Source: Paramecium octaurelia
Lineage: Eukaryota; Ciliophora; Oligohymenophorea; Peniculida; Parameciidae
Direction of reading: 5' to 3'
Length of the DNA stretch: 64,000 nt
Assembly (NCBI GenBank): GCA_905182995.1
Contig: CAJJDP010000130.1
Location: 248,001-312,000 of the forward strand
Positions 1 to 11,617 of the stretch are shown here, one piece after another (within the stretch, counting starts at the first letter, position 1; the number at the start of each line of letters is the position of its first letter). The position numbers and the translations under genes are program-made. A model generated the notes under the pieces. That model searched no databases. It saw only the letters and a program-made list of their open reading frames with translations, and was not told the origin of the DNA.

Positions 1-502
1 GAATGTTATGTTGAGGACATCGACATTATACTAATATCTGGATTGATAATAGGTTCTGGTATAGGCTGCTAAACTGAATTTTCAATATCCTCATGCTTAT
101 TCTCTTCATCTCCGAAATATTAACCTTCATAATAAGGATAATATTTAAATTAGTTTAATCGTGTTGTTCCACTAAAGGACCCTTCCTAACCTTAACTTTC
201 CGCTTCTCTTTATCTTCTTTATTGATCTCTCATTAGCTTGCGAAGTTTTCGTTTTAGGATTCTAAGTTTTTTTGTTTTCCTAATAAAAGTAAATTTTTCT
301 AGATTAAATACTTGAATACAACAGACTCTTAAACTGTCTAAATGATCATGCTCGTAGTGTTATAATGGGCTTCAAACATTTAAGCGAATATTTCTTTTTC
401 TGCTTCTAATTCTAATTCTTCATCGCTGAAGGTTTAGATGTACTAAAATGAAGTTTATGAAGATAATGTAGAGTTGCTGATTGATGAGGTGGAGAATGAC
501 AT
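1..502 (-). CDS. Hypothetical basic/acidic protein, 3' end beyond window
   Basis: Minus-strand gene starting at ATG 502, the first ATG after an in-frame TGA; it runs off the left edge of the window. The N-terminus is Ser/Thr-rich (MSFSTSSISNSTLSS), followed by an acidic helix (DEELELEAEKEIF), a strongly basic stretch (KKTKKLRILKRKLRKL) and an acidic, Gln-rich tail. A 32-nt intron at 280-311 (GTA...TAG) is needed to keep the frame. No known domain was recognised. The upstream frame stays open back to about 790 but has no ATG, so the start at 502 is preferred. Confidence 0.6.
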
Positions 503-1128
503 TTGATTGATATGATGATTATTTTTTGTTTTAATTAATATCCCAATTGTTATATATAAATGCTCAAAAACACAACTTAATATTATAGTATAAGGATATT
601 GATCTAATAACGCCTTTCTAATAAGCCCTAAAAGTCTCGATTGAATATATTTTATATTAATATTATTCTTTTTCTTTACATATTTTATTACAAAAGGAAT
701 TCTTAATATAAGTGTGTTATCCAAAAATTAAATTCTATTTTTCTAAGAAATAACTGGAATTAAGTTTCAAATAATCATTCTTTGAATAATGTAACCATCA
801 ATTTAGTAAGAGAATACTCAAAAGTCTATCAATTATGAACAAATACATGATATTAGATGCTTAGAGAACATTTTAGGATAATAAATTATGACATCAAAAC
901 TATAGTAAGAAAAATTTAAGATTAGATTTTTTCTCATTTTACAGATCGAAATCAGTCATTTCAATCAGCAAAAAAGTAGATCTGTTTTTCTAGAACAATT
1001 CAATATTCCCCCTTAATAAGACTCTATTAGGAATTGCTAGCATTGTTAACTTATAACAATCAACTTGAATAATTAAATTTTTAATATCATTTAATTTTAT
1101 ATAGTCCAATTAATACAATTAAATCAAT
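503..1128. other. Intergenic, A/T-rich
   Basis: Spacer between the start of the left-edge gene and the 3' end of the F-box-like gene. Very A/T-rich on inspection; no convincing gene or RNA was seen. Confidence 0.5.
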
Positions 1129-2598
1129 TCAGATTTCTGGTTCATGGTAAAGGTGCAATATAAATTCCAGCTTTTTCTAAAGCTGAGGTAGCTTAAAATA
1201 ATAGTCCATCAAGCATTCCTTAAGCTTCTCCAATTTCATTAAAAAAGTTTTATAATTACTTTCCACTAAAAGATCCATTCCTAATTTTGATCTTATATAA
1301 TCTCTAGATCTTGAATAAATCTCATGATCAATTTCAGATTTAAAAATAGCATCAGCTATCTCCTAACTATTAATACATAAGAAATCTTGAGTTCTTATAT
1401 TATTTACTAATTTAACCTAATTTTAAATACAGTAAAATAGTTCCATCAAACTGTTTTATTCTTTAGTTTTAGACAAAAGCTCATCCTATTTTGAACATAA
1501 ATTGAAATTATTTTCTATTGTTTTGATTTATTATTAAACTCTTTAAACTTAAATCTGGTAATAAAAATTTGAATTTTATTCAAATTCTTGATTAAACTTC
1601 TTACAAACATATCTTGAATTCTAGATGTCTTCTAATGAACAATATGATAGTATAACTTTAAAAAATAAAGTTCCTAATTTTGAAATCTTTTCCAATTAAT
1701 TTGATTTTGATCTTTGTTTTGTGAGTAAATTATATAAAAATTATTATTATTATTATAGATTTAGAACTATTTTATCTTTGTTATATGCATCACAAATTAC
1801 TTTATAATCTCGTTGTGTAGTAAAATCAAATAGATTCTTTATATATTTTGCTAAAGCCAGGAACTCCTTTGAATTTACCTAATTATTTTAATACCTATTT
1901 TTAGACATATAATTCCTTATCAATCTTCTTTACTTTTCAAGTATGCCATACCAATTCAAAGGTTAATATTGAAGGCAGGTAATAACAGTTTACAAAATGT
2001 CATATTTTGTTATATATTGTTTTTATTTTTATCCTTAAGATTTAGATTCTGTATATAAATCAGCAAGTAAGGTTAATTAAGATAAAAGTTGAGAGGGAAT
2101 TTGAGGAATACTTCCATTTTGCGACATCCATTTCCTCAATTATTTTAAAATATTATTTAAACTTGGAATTACAGGTTGCTAGAAGTCTTGAATATTTAGG
2201 GATTTAACATAATTCTATCTTTGTATTTTAATATAAAATAGAAATTCTATGTTAGCCTCTATTAAATGATTAGTGAAAATGCTCACAAGCCTTAATTACA
2301 TGATATCTTGTGTAGATAAAAATACCATAATATTTCTGAAGACAATCTGAGAAACAAATCTCTCAAAAAGATTCTTTATCTTTTAGGTTTTTACATATTT
2401 TTCCAACTTAAATTTTTGTTTGTGATATTTTTAATTGACATTATCTTTTAAATTACTTTTAGGAAGTTTTAAGTTTTAGAATGAATAAAATAAATTTTAA
2501 TATGCATTAAAAGCTGTTCTTGTTTATTTTAATGTTGTTTGCTGTTTTTATCTTAATTCGTATTGTGATTGCCTTAAAAAGATATTATCTGAACTCAT
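1129..2598 (-). CDS. F-box-like hypothetical protein, 489 aa
   Basis: A single uninterrupted frame of 490 codons from ATG 2598 to TGA 1129-1131, without introns. Residues of roughly 75-125 look like an F-box: a hydrophobic helix (FRNIMVFLS) then DIMQLRLVS and a further hydrophobic helix. F-box proteins usually bind SKP1 and bring substrates to cullin-RING ligases; that role is inference here. The rest is Gln/Lys-rich and helical with no recognised repeat (no LRR, WD40 or kelch). The C-terminus ends LYHEPEI. The gene call is firm on length and reading quality; the F-box assignment is tentative. Confidence 0.6.
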
Positions 2599-3129
2599 TT
2601 ATTTTTTTATTAAAAATTTTGCAAATATAATTATAAAAAAGAAGGTTCTAATTCTGTTGAAATCTATTGGATGGAAGAACCATAAAGTTTATTGATAAAT
2701 GAAAATTCACCTAGATAAAGAGGGAAAAATTGAAATTTAACAATCATATCTAATGTTATTTTGAATTATTAATACATATTTTTGCTATTTAAATCGTTTT
2801 AATAAGTTTTTATAATTATTTATCCCTAAGCTCAGTCTAGGGTAGAATAAATTAAGTTTTAGTTACCAAATTGAAAAACGACGATAATAAATAGTCTTCA
2901 ACTCAAAGGTGAAAGGAATGGCCAAATGTCTAAGTGACCTTATTATGAATTTGATAATAATATATATTGAATTATTAAGATTTTCTATAGAAATAGGCAG
3001 ATTTAAATTGTTAAGTGAACAATTCCTATCTAAATATTCACTAAAAGATATGAATACTTTTTAAATGACTTGATATAGTAATATCAACTCACAAACAATT
3101 AATTATTTTTGCTACAAATCATAAATCAT
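2599..3129. other. Intergenic; first repeat copy begins at 2753
   Basis: No convincing gene. It lies upstream of the MGLC gene and includes the left boundary of the duplicated block. A patch at 2870-2940 is richer in G+C than its surroundings but has no coding or tRNA signature I can support. Confidence 0.4.
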
Positions 3130-3375
3130 ATGGGGTTATGCACATCAAAAAAACACAACTATCCGCTTCAGAGAAGCTAACCGTAGAGGAATATTGAAAT
3201 CGACTTTGTCAAATTGCTAGAGTATAATCGTAAAAAAGAAGTCAAGGATAATAAGAATAATTAACAACAACAATCATTCTGTTAGATTTTCTTATAAGAT
3301 AATAAAACTTCTAATCCTCAAACCTTAACGTAAAACCTAGCTCCAACTGCATAGTTAGACTACAAGAAAATATGA
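3130..3375 (+). CDS. Small MGLC-start protein, 81 aa, likely lipid-anchored
   Basis: An 82-codon frame from ATG 3130 to TGA 3373-3375. It starts Met-Gly-Leu-Cys-Thr-Ser-Lys-Lys: Gly2 followed by Cys4, Ser6 and lysines fits an N-myristoylation plus palmitoylation signal, which would put the protein on a membrane face. The remainder is Lys/Asn/Gln-rich (RKKEVKDNKNN) with no recognised domain. TAA and TAG occur inside as Gln. No intron was needed. It lies inside the duplicated block, so it appears again at 4440-4685. Function unknown; the lipid anchor is inferred from the N-terminus only. Confidence 0.5.
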
Positions 3376-3624
3376 TTCTATTCTTGGCTAATCCTTGAAG
3401 CTCTATGAGTATTGAATATATTTAATAAACTGAATTATTAATAACATTACTCCTGTTTACTCTACTATTTAAATACTTCCTAATACTCACTAAGTTTCAT
3501 ATTTACTGTATTTAATTTGAAAACATCCAAATTAATCAAATAATAATATATATAATCAATAGAAATAAAGAATTGTTCAAAGATCTTGATTTGCATCACA
3601 ATTTGAATAAGTAAACTCAAGCTC

Positions 3625-3972
3625 TCAACACTTATTAATTATGGTTTCAAAAAAAATTTTATTTTTACTAGAATCTCTTTTTTTACCAATATTACATAAA
3701 CATGTTCTAAGTTTTTCAATATTTGAGCATTTAATTTAGAGTTGACAAATTTATGAAGTTTTTTTGTTTAAATTTTTCAACATTGAGGTTAGAAATTTAA
3801 ATATAGTAGTTCATATTATTGGTAATTATAAACAACTCTTGTTGTAAATCCGCTGTTTTATCAACCTTCATTTGAGGATCTAATATTTATAGTATTCGAT
3901 ATTATTTAATGTATTGTTTCTATGATCTTTCAATATTTTAATTTCATCAAAAATTTTGACAATACTAAACAT
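3625..3972 (-). pseudogene. Broken or frameshifted small gene
   Basis: Three successive minus-strand frames look protein-like but do not join. The first opens at ATG 3972 (MFSIVKIFDEIKILKDHRNN). The second reads MKVDKTADLQQELFIITNN. The third reads NIEKLRTCLCNIGKKRDSS and ends at TGA 3625-3627. The first junction would be cured by one extra A in the AAA of CTCAAATGAAG near 3868-3878. The second has no GTA...TAG intron; only a 40-nt GTC...TAG segment fits. It may be a real degraded gene, a base-calling error, or unusual splicing. No domain was recognised. Confidence 0.35.
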
Positions 3973-4439
3973 AATGACGATATGATTAGTCTTTTCTATT
4001 ACTAGAGTAAGTTTGAGTTGAATAAATAAAAGAAGGAATACAAACATTTCAATAAAATAGANATGTTATTTTGAATTATTAATACATATTTTTGCTATTT
4101 AAATCGTTTTAATAAGTTTTTATAATTATTTATCCCTAAGCTCAGTCTAGGGTAGAATAAATTAAGTTTTAGTTACCAAATTGAAAAACGACGATAATAA
4201 ATAGTCTTCAACTCAAAGGTGAAAGGAATGGCCAAATGTCTAAGTGACCTTATTATGAATTTGATAATAATATATATTGAATTATTAAGATTTTCTATAG
4301 AAATAGGCAGATTTAAATTGTTAAGTGAACAATTCCTATCTAAATATTCACTAAAAGATATGAATACTTTTTAAATGACTTGATATAGTAATATCAACTC
4401 ACAAACAATTAATTATTTTTGCTACAAATCATAAATCAT

Positions 4440-4685
4440 ATGGGGTTATGCACATCAAAAAAACACAACTATCCGCTTCAGAGAAGCTAACCGTAGAGGA
4501 ATATTGAAATCGACTTTGTCAAATTGCTAGAGTATAATCGTAAAAAAGAAGTCAAGGATAATAAGAATAATTAACAACAACAATCATTCTGTTAGATTTT
4601 CTTATAAGATAATAAAACTTCTAATCCTCAAACCTTAACGTAAAACCTAGCTCCAACTGCATAGTTAGACTACAAGAAAATATGA
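4440..4685 (+). CDS. Duplicate copy of the MGLC-start protein
   Basis: Same sequence as 3130-3375 at offset +1310. Probably the same locus seen twice through an unmerged contig overlap, so it should be counted once. Confidence 0.4.
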
Positions 4686-4934
4686 TTCTATTCTTGGCTA
4701 ATCCTTGAAGCTCTATGAGTATTGAATATATTTAATAAACTGAATTATTAATAACATTACTCCTGTTTACTCTACTATTTAAATACTTCCTAATACTCAC
4801 TAAGTTTCATATTTACTGTATTTAATTTGAAAACATCCAAATTAATCAAATAATAATATATATAATCAATAGAAATAAAGAATTGTTCAAAGATCTTGAT
4901 TTGCATCACAATTTGAATAAGTAAACTCAAGCTC

Positions 4935-5282
4935 TCAACACTTATTAATTATGGTTTCAAAAAAAATTTTATTTTTACTAGAATCTCTTTTTTTACCAAT
5001 ATTACATAAACATGTTCTAAGTTTTTCAATATTTGAGCATTTAATTTAGAGTTGACAAATTTATGAAGTTTTTTTGTTTAAATTTTTCAACATTGAGGTT
5101 AGAAATTTAAATATAGTAGTTCATATTATTGGTAATTATAAACAACTCTTGTTGTAAATCCGCTGTTTTATCAACCTTCATTTGAGGATCTAATATTTAT
5201 AGTATTCGATATTATTTAATGTATTGTTTCTATGATCTTTCAATATTTTAATTTCATCAAAAATTTTGACAATACTAAACAT
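4935..5282 (-). pseudogene. Duplicate copy of the broken small gene
   Basis: Same sequence as 3625-3972 at offset +1310, with the same apparent frame breaks. Because both copies probably derive from the same underlying sequence, this agreement is weak evidence that the breaks are real. Confidence 0.3.
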
Positions 5283-5371
5283 AATGACGATATGATTAGT
5301 CTTTTCTATTACTAGAGTAAGTTTGAGTTGAATAAATAAAAGAAGGAATACAAACATTTCAATAAAATAGA

Positions 5372-5738
5372 TTCAATTAATCTTTTGTAATTACTATTCC
5401 ATACATTAATTTTTATTTATATTTTACTATTCATTAATAGAAACAATTTTTTAACTTTAGCTAATCCAATGACATACTCAGCTCACTGATTTGTATTTAT
5501 ATGGTATCGCTTCTTAAAAATAGGATGGTTAACTTATTGAATATTTAATAAAAATAACTTATTTACGATCTCCATATTATCTGACTTCGAGTTCATTATC
5601 GTTTTTTATAAAATTAATATTTAAGTTATCGTTATTTTATTAAATTCTTTTTTTGTAAATTAGAACATGAAGAGTTAGAATGAGTACAACAATTATTGAT
5701 TAATTTTCTTTACGTATTTATTCATGTTAATGTATATT
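5372..5738. other. Intergenic, A/T-rich
   Basis: Downstream of the kinase stop and beyond the duplicated block. No gene, RNA or repeat was recognised. Confidence 0.5.
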
Positions 5739-6871
5739 TCACCACTCAAGGAAAGGATCATCGGCTGGTTTAAGAGCAGGACTCTAGGTATCAGATTCTG
5801 GATAGGATGAGAAATTTGACGTATCATTTGCAGCTCTATTTTGGAATTATAAAATAATTACTTAACAACAGGTTTATAGGGAACTGGTAATTTCTTTTGG
5901 GTAAGCAAATTCCAATCTAGATTTCCAAACCATCTATGATTCTTAATATCAGCAGCTCCTATGAAATATTTAGGACTATAGAGATACCATTTTTTAAGTT
6001 TCCATATCTTTTTGATAAATCTGCAACTAATAAATGTTTGACTAAGGATTTAGCATTTCTACAATAAGAAAAAAAGCATACTTATCAAAAGTTTTTGGAA
6101 ATTTAACCTTGCCCTTAAGAATTTTTTAATAAATAGCCATAGGATCCTCATCAGAGAAAGGATCGATTCCTGCATTCATCTCATAGATTAAAATTCCCAA
6201 AGTCCACCAATCAACAGCTTTACCATGTCCCTTATTTAATAAGATTTCTGGAGCCAAGTATTCTGGAGTTCCGCATAATGTGTAAGTTCTTCCTTCAACT
6301 ACTTTAGCAAATCCAAAATCTGTTAATTTTAAATATCCATCATCAGCGATCAATAAATTTTCTGGTTTCAAATCTCTATAGATAATATTTTTGGAATGAA
6401 GATATTCAAAAATTGAGGCAACTTATGAAGCATAAAAACTATAAAAATTTAATATAATATTTTTACGCAGCATGTGAAGTATCAAGTCTTCCAATACTTC
6501 TCAAATATGTAAATAACTCGCCACCTGATACAAATTCTAAGACTAAATATAAATATCTTGGATCTTGACAAAATCCTTCAAAATTGACCTATTAATGATT
6601 CAATCTATCAATTTACTATGAAAGGATGAGATAAGTTGCCCAATATTGTATTCTCGTTAATAACATGATCAACTTATTTTAATCTAATAATTTCAGCTTT
6701 CTTTAAACTTTTCAAAGCAACATATTTATTTGTTTATTTGTTTCTAGCCAATTTAACTCTTCCAAATGATCCTAAAGATAAGAATTGCAACTCAATACCT
6801 GTTCCAAGTGTTTGAAACACTTCATAATCTGTCAATTTCAGCTTCTTTGGTTTTGCCAACCCTGTACTCAT
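5739..6871 (-). CDS. cAMP-dependent protein kinase catalytic subunit (AGC kinase), 323 aa
   Basis: A Ser/Thr kinase of the PKA-C type, which phosphorylates proteins when cAMP releases it from its regulatory subunit; in Paramecium cAMP controls ciliary beating. Visible motifs are the Gly loop GTGSFGRV (about 23-30), [16 protein letters not shown], the activation segment [16 protein letters not shown] and [13 protein letters not shown]. The PKA-type tail has [11 protein letters not shown] and a terminal FLEW in place of FTEF. Six introns: 5836-5861, 5959-5987, 6059-6081, 6439-6466, 6589-6616, 6772-6798. After splicing the length is exactly 324 codons. Start ATG 6871, stop TGA 5739-5741. It is short, about the size of a bare catalytic core plus tail. 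Confidence 0.93.
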
Positions 6872-7156
6872 ATTTCTTAAGATTTATGAAATAAATAAAT
6901 TATATAGATATAAATTAATAGCACACGCATAAGAACTCTATACAAAAAGGAATATTATAAGTACAACTTGACTCATGTTGTCATTTTATCAGAATGTAAG
7001 ATGAATCAAGACAATATAAAAAATATTTGAAAATGCAGTTTTCTAAAACAGAATCAATAAATTTGTTGTATTGGCTTCTTGAAGTAATATAGCATATCTA
7101 CAAAGATATTTGTATGTAAATGTTAAATATTTATACATCGTTAAATTTAACAAATA

Positions 7157-8926
7157 TCAGCCATCTCTTTAATCTCCAAATGTTTCTTGGGGCTCGTCTT
7201 CCCCTCCTTAACGTCCTGATTGTTATTACTTCTTTTTGATTCCAGAAACAACGTCATCTATTCTCAATAACATGCAGGCTGATTCAATGGCAGTCTTAAA
7301 AACTTGCCTATATAAAATAGATCATTATAACATACTTTTTAACTGAAAGTGGTTCCCAAACATTAATTTCATTCATCTTGGCAATCTTTCCAGTATTTCC
7401 ATCAACTCCAAAATAAAGACCTCCAGTTTCACTGTGTTTTGCTCTCAATTCAGTCAACACTCGAACAGTGTCAGCTCCACAATTAGCTGAGAGAGTTCTT
7501 GGAATGATTTCTAAGGCATAGGCAACTTGATTATGATGAATTGATTAAATATACCTGCTTTGTATGGTAATTATCCTAATCCTTCAACCTTATTAGCTTT
7601 TTCCAACAATCTAGCACTAACTTCCATTTCAACAGCTCCTCCTCCTGGCAAGAGTTTTGGATCCTGATAAATATTCTTAGCAACCGCCAAACAATCATGT
7701 AAATTTCTTTCCTATTTAATTAATTCATTTTATAAATACCATTTCATTGAGTACATCTTTTGAAGCTCCTCTCAAAATGATTGAACAAGCAGTAGGATTT
7801 TTACAATCAACAAAGAATGCAAAATAGTCATCTCCTATCTTTTTGACTTCAAATGTTCCGCATAATGTACCAACATCAGTTTCTTACAATTCTTCTGGTC
7901 TATTGACAATTGTTGCCCCAGATACTCTTGCTATTCTCGTGTTGTCTGTTTTTCTAACTCTTCTAATGACAGAAACATTGCCTTTTAATAAGAAATGTTA
8001 AGCCAAATCAGAGACACCCTTTTCAGTAATAACAATATCAGGTTTATGTTTCAAAATATCATTACACATTAAAGCAACTTCATTAATTTCTTATTAAAGT
8101 GCATCAGTCATATCTGATTCTTTTGTCATTTCCATATTAGTCATAGATTCTCCCTTTTTATATTCTAATGTACAATCCAATAAGATGATTCTTGGATTTT
8201 TGATTTCCCTTCTCATTCTTGGATGAGTCACATCTTTATTAATCATGACTCCTTCGAGAACACAACTTTCTTCAAGAGTGCCACCAGGAATCTTCTCAAC
8301 TTTAGCATACCTCTTAATTTCCAAATTCAATTTATTCACATTTCCGCCTCTCAAAACAATCCTTGTAGCTTGTAATGAAAGATCACTAATTAAGGTTCCC
8401 CATCTGAATGCAAATTTAGTACCAATACAAGATTGCAAGGCCTTCATAACTTCTTCCTTTTTTTCAGTGTCAATCTATTATGCGATTTCATCTAATATTG
8501 AAACTGAATCTTCCAGAGCCTTAAAATAACCATTAACAATTTCAGTTGGATGGATATTCTTTTCAATGAATGGTCTTGCTGCAACCATCATTTCACCTGC
8601 CAAAATTATACCTGATGTTGTGCCATCTCCAACCTCTTCATCTTGAGCCTATAAATTATTATTATCAGCAATACTCTTGCTAATTCGATCATGCTCTTAG
8701 CTGCTGGATGTTGAATATCTATTTCCCTTAGAATAGCATTTCCATCATTTGTCATTACTATTCCTCCCATTGGATCTAGTAACATTTTTAACATCGAACG
8801 AGGACCAAGAGTTGTAAGGACTATATCTGACACAGCCTTAGCTGCCTATATATTTCCCAATTAGGCCTTTCTTCCTTACTCTCTTTTTGTATTAGCATTC
8901 ACAACAATCACTGGAGCTCCTTACAT
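7157..8926 (-). CDS. CCT3: TCP-1/CCT chaperonin subunit gamma, 552 aa
   Basis: A subunit of the eight-member cytosolic chaperonin that folds actin and tubulin using ATP. The N-terminal half carries [17 protein letters not shown] and [11 protein letters not shown], then EEVGDGTT, the nucleotide-binding signatures of group II chaperonins. The apical part has [20 protein letters not shown], diagnostic of the gamma subunit, and PGGGAVEME follows in the second equatorial part. The Gln-rich C-tail has [11 protein letters not shown]. Four introns: 7308-7335, 7526-7554, 7712-7739, 8649-8674. The one at 7526-7554 ends in AAG instead of TAG. The spliced length is 553 codons including stop, normal for CCT3. 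Start ATG 8926, stop 7157-7159. Confidence 0.96.
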
Positions 8927-9373
8927 ATATTTTTTAAATAAAAAAACTTTTAATTGATTTTATTATTTCTTTTATATTTATTAATACATATAATCATTTT
9001 TATATACAAAATTATCCTTATTCAATTTTATCTCATCTTTGAAACTATATGTAGAAACTACTAAAAATATTGATAATAAAAGGAAATCCTGCAAAATGAA
9101 CTTTTAATTATTGATGATATTGAATTAATATCCTCCCAAGATGGTTTTCAATATTAAGCTTGCTCAATTTGTTTTTTATGACTAGAAAAATAATCAATTT
9201 ATTAATTGATTATGGACTTTAGGCTTTCTAATTACCATCGTAATTCTGCATTATATAATTTTTATTGAATTTATAATTTTTTAAATTTAATAAATTCAGG
9301 ATATTATACTAAATTTACTATATTAATAAAGGACTTTATTCTATTTTGAACTCTATAAATATTGATAAAAATT
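8927..9373. other. Divergent promoter region
   Basis: A/T-rich spacer between the start of CCT3 (minus) and the start of a membrane protein (plus), so it should contain both promoters. No specific motif was identified. Confidence 0.4.
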
Positions 9374-10903
9374 ATGCTTCAAATCATTAAATACCTCCTA
9401 ATAACTTAAACGACGTACTTAACATATGCAGAACTGATTTACCCTTTGATGAATTAAGAAAATACCGCATAATGGGAAGACAACATTTGGATGAATTGTG
9501 AAACCAAAACCTAAATTTTACCTACAAAGTGTTCTGAAGGAGAATTGGATTGGGGAGAATGCTATAAAATTCCAAGTGAGGGTCTTTGCACAATTAATGA
9601 CATTAAAACAACATCTCAAGGAGAATTGTACTTTGTTGTTGATTTCCTGAGAGACAAGGAAGATGATATATTACGATCTTATGATATTGAAATAAATAGG
9701 AATAGATATCAATGGATTGAATTAACAGTTAACAGTTTAAGGTTGGACTCAAACTCAATTAGCATAAAGATATTAACTCCAGGTTTAGTGATAGCAGGTT
9801 TAACAATAAGGAATACACCTACACCATTTTCTAGTAATTCTATTTGTGAAGACAATTTTTTTTATTTCAATTACAACTGCATACCTCAGATCTGCTCAGA
9901 TTCAATCTCTACAATCACTTCTAGCGCTCACAATTATTCATTAAGTTTAATTGAACAAAATACGAATAATTTAAAAATAACATCCTAATTTAACATACAT
10001 TTAAATAACTGCTTGGTTCCTAAGGTTTATTTAACTAAATCTATTGAAGATGACACAATAACAAAGATTTTAACAGATGATTAAGTTAAAGTAGATGAAA
10101 CTGATAAAAGTGTTCTATTATATTATTTGACTCCAAGCCAATACTAGTCCTGCGAAAACTTTGAAACCTAAGAGGCCATTGTTTATTAATGCTATATAGG
10201 AGTAGCCATTTCAGTCAATAAAGCAACTTAATACTTACTGATGTTGATTTCTCAGATAATGGTTGAAAAATCTACAGGGGCATATACAAATTCTATTTAG
10301 ATTTTTGAGATACCAACTTCAAATTCAGAATCCTCTACAATTGGACCCATTATTATATTCAGCGATGCTTCAAATTCCCTCATTGATACAAGCAATATGC
10401 TCATCTAAACTACTTAGACTATTGTAGATCCAAATTATCAACATTATTAAATAAATTTCTTAAATGCAACAATGACTTAAGATTCAAATACTATTGATTT
10501 GAAATTAGAAGAACAACAATAAATCGGATTAAAAAAAGAGTTTACTCTATCATATGATAGCAACGAGTTTGATAAATAATAAAATTATTCAATCTCTATA
10601 AGTTCCTCTTTGACGTTGAATTCTACCAGAAGATTGTTAGGACAGAGAAATATTATTCCACAACTACAAATATACAATAGTTTTGATGGAAATAAAGTAG
10701 AATATTAAGAGGTCAATATTTATTTAAATCAACAGACTACTCTTAAAGGAGGATATATGGCTTTGATTATTATTGCTGTTACAGTGTGTTCATTGCTTTT
10801 CATAATGGTCACAATCGTACTAGTAGAAAAAGTTGAAAACAAATACTTCAAAATAAAGTAAAATGAAGATAAAAGAACTCCAACAGATATACAATCCAAT
10901 TGA
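9374..10903 (+). CDS. Type I membrane protein, 509 aa, unknown function
   Basis: A single exon of 510 codons, ATG 9374 to TGA 10901-10903. The N-terminus (MLQIIKYLLITQTTYLTYA) looks like a signal peptide. A hydrophobic segment near residues 460-483 (GGYMALIIIAVTVCSLLFIM) would be a single membrane span, leaving a short charged cytosolic tail. The large ectodomain is Asn/Ser/Thr-rich with several Cys (CETK, KCSEGELDWGEC, NYNCIPQICSD) and many possible N-glycosylation sites. No known domain was recognised. Likely at the cell surface or in a secretory compartment. Confidence 0.75.
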
Positions 10904-11617
10904 TTTTATACAAAATTAAAATATATAGTTATTTCTAATACAATTCTTAATTTTACACTTAATAATAACACAAAAAGCATGCTCTTTGTGTCGATTTATA
11001 TCAATTATTTACTTTCTATTAAAAAGTGACAAAATTTTTGATGTTTGGCAACTACTTAATTAGCCAAATGGATATATAATTCTATCCATTCTCTTGTTAT
11101 CGTACAACGTTTATATATATTATATAATGAATTTTGATTTGAGTAATAAGTGTAATTTTGAAAAAAATAGTAAATTTTGAGTCATTGATTATTTTGTTTT
11201 TGCAATATTTTATTGAAACATTCTGACATAACAATTACTTTGAATTTATTTATAAACTAAATGTTAATAATGAATGAGTCATCCTATTGGCTTATAAGTA
11301 ATGTACAATATTTAATGAGGATATATTATTTTTGGCTATAAATTATATTATAGATATAATAATTATTTTATTAAGGATGATAATTAATTTGAGTGAAAAA
11401 TAATATGAGATGAGATTCTTTTGGCTTTTGAAAAATGATATTTAAGTTTGAATTTCAATCTTTATTCAGTATTTGATTCAGAACAATTAATGTATGGATT
11501 AACAAAATGAGATCATTATGAGAGGAAATTAAATTTAAAATATGCATTAAGAATTTATTAAAGAGAAGTGATAATAAAAACTTATAAATAGTTCTAATAT
11601 ATTTTTAATTTATTTCA
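10904..11617. other. Intergenic, very A/T-rich
   Basis: Spacer of 714 bp between two plus-strand genes. I found no frame with convincing codon use and no RNA signature. Confidence 0.5.

Larger units (their letters stand above)
2753..4061. repeat. Duplicated block 1, copy A (1309 bp)
   Basis: Apparently identical to 4063-5371, offset 1310, with only the N at 4062 between the copies. It begins ATGTTATTTTGAATTATT and ends CAATAAAATAGA. It carries the MGLC gene and a broken minus-strand gene. Best read as two contig ends holding the same sequence, joined without merging. Confidence 0.95.
4063..5371. repeat. Duplicated block 1, copy B (1309 bp)
   Basis: Second copy of 2753-4061, starting directly after the N at 4062. 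On its right side the sequence continues without a break into the kinase gene region. Confidence 0.95.

Noticed and set aside
2753-5371. True tandem gene duplication
   Set aside because: Copies look identical over non-coding as well as coding DNA and are split by a lone N, which fits assembly better.
8245-8529. A 94-codon plus-strand frame
   Set aside because: Antisense to CCT3 in a conserved segment.
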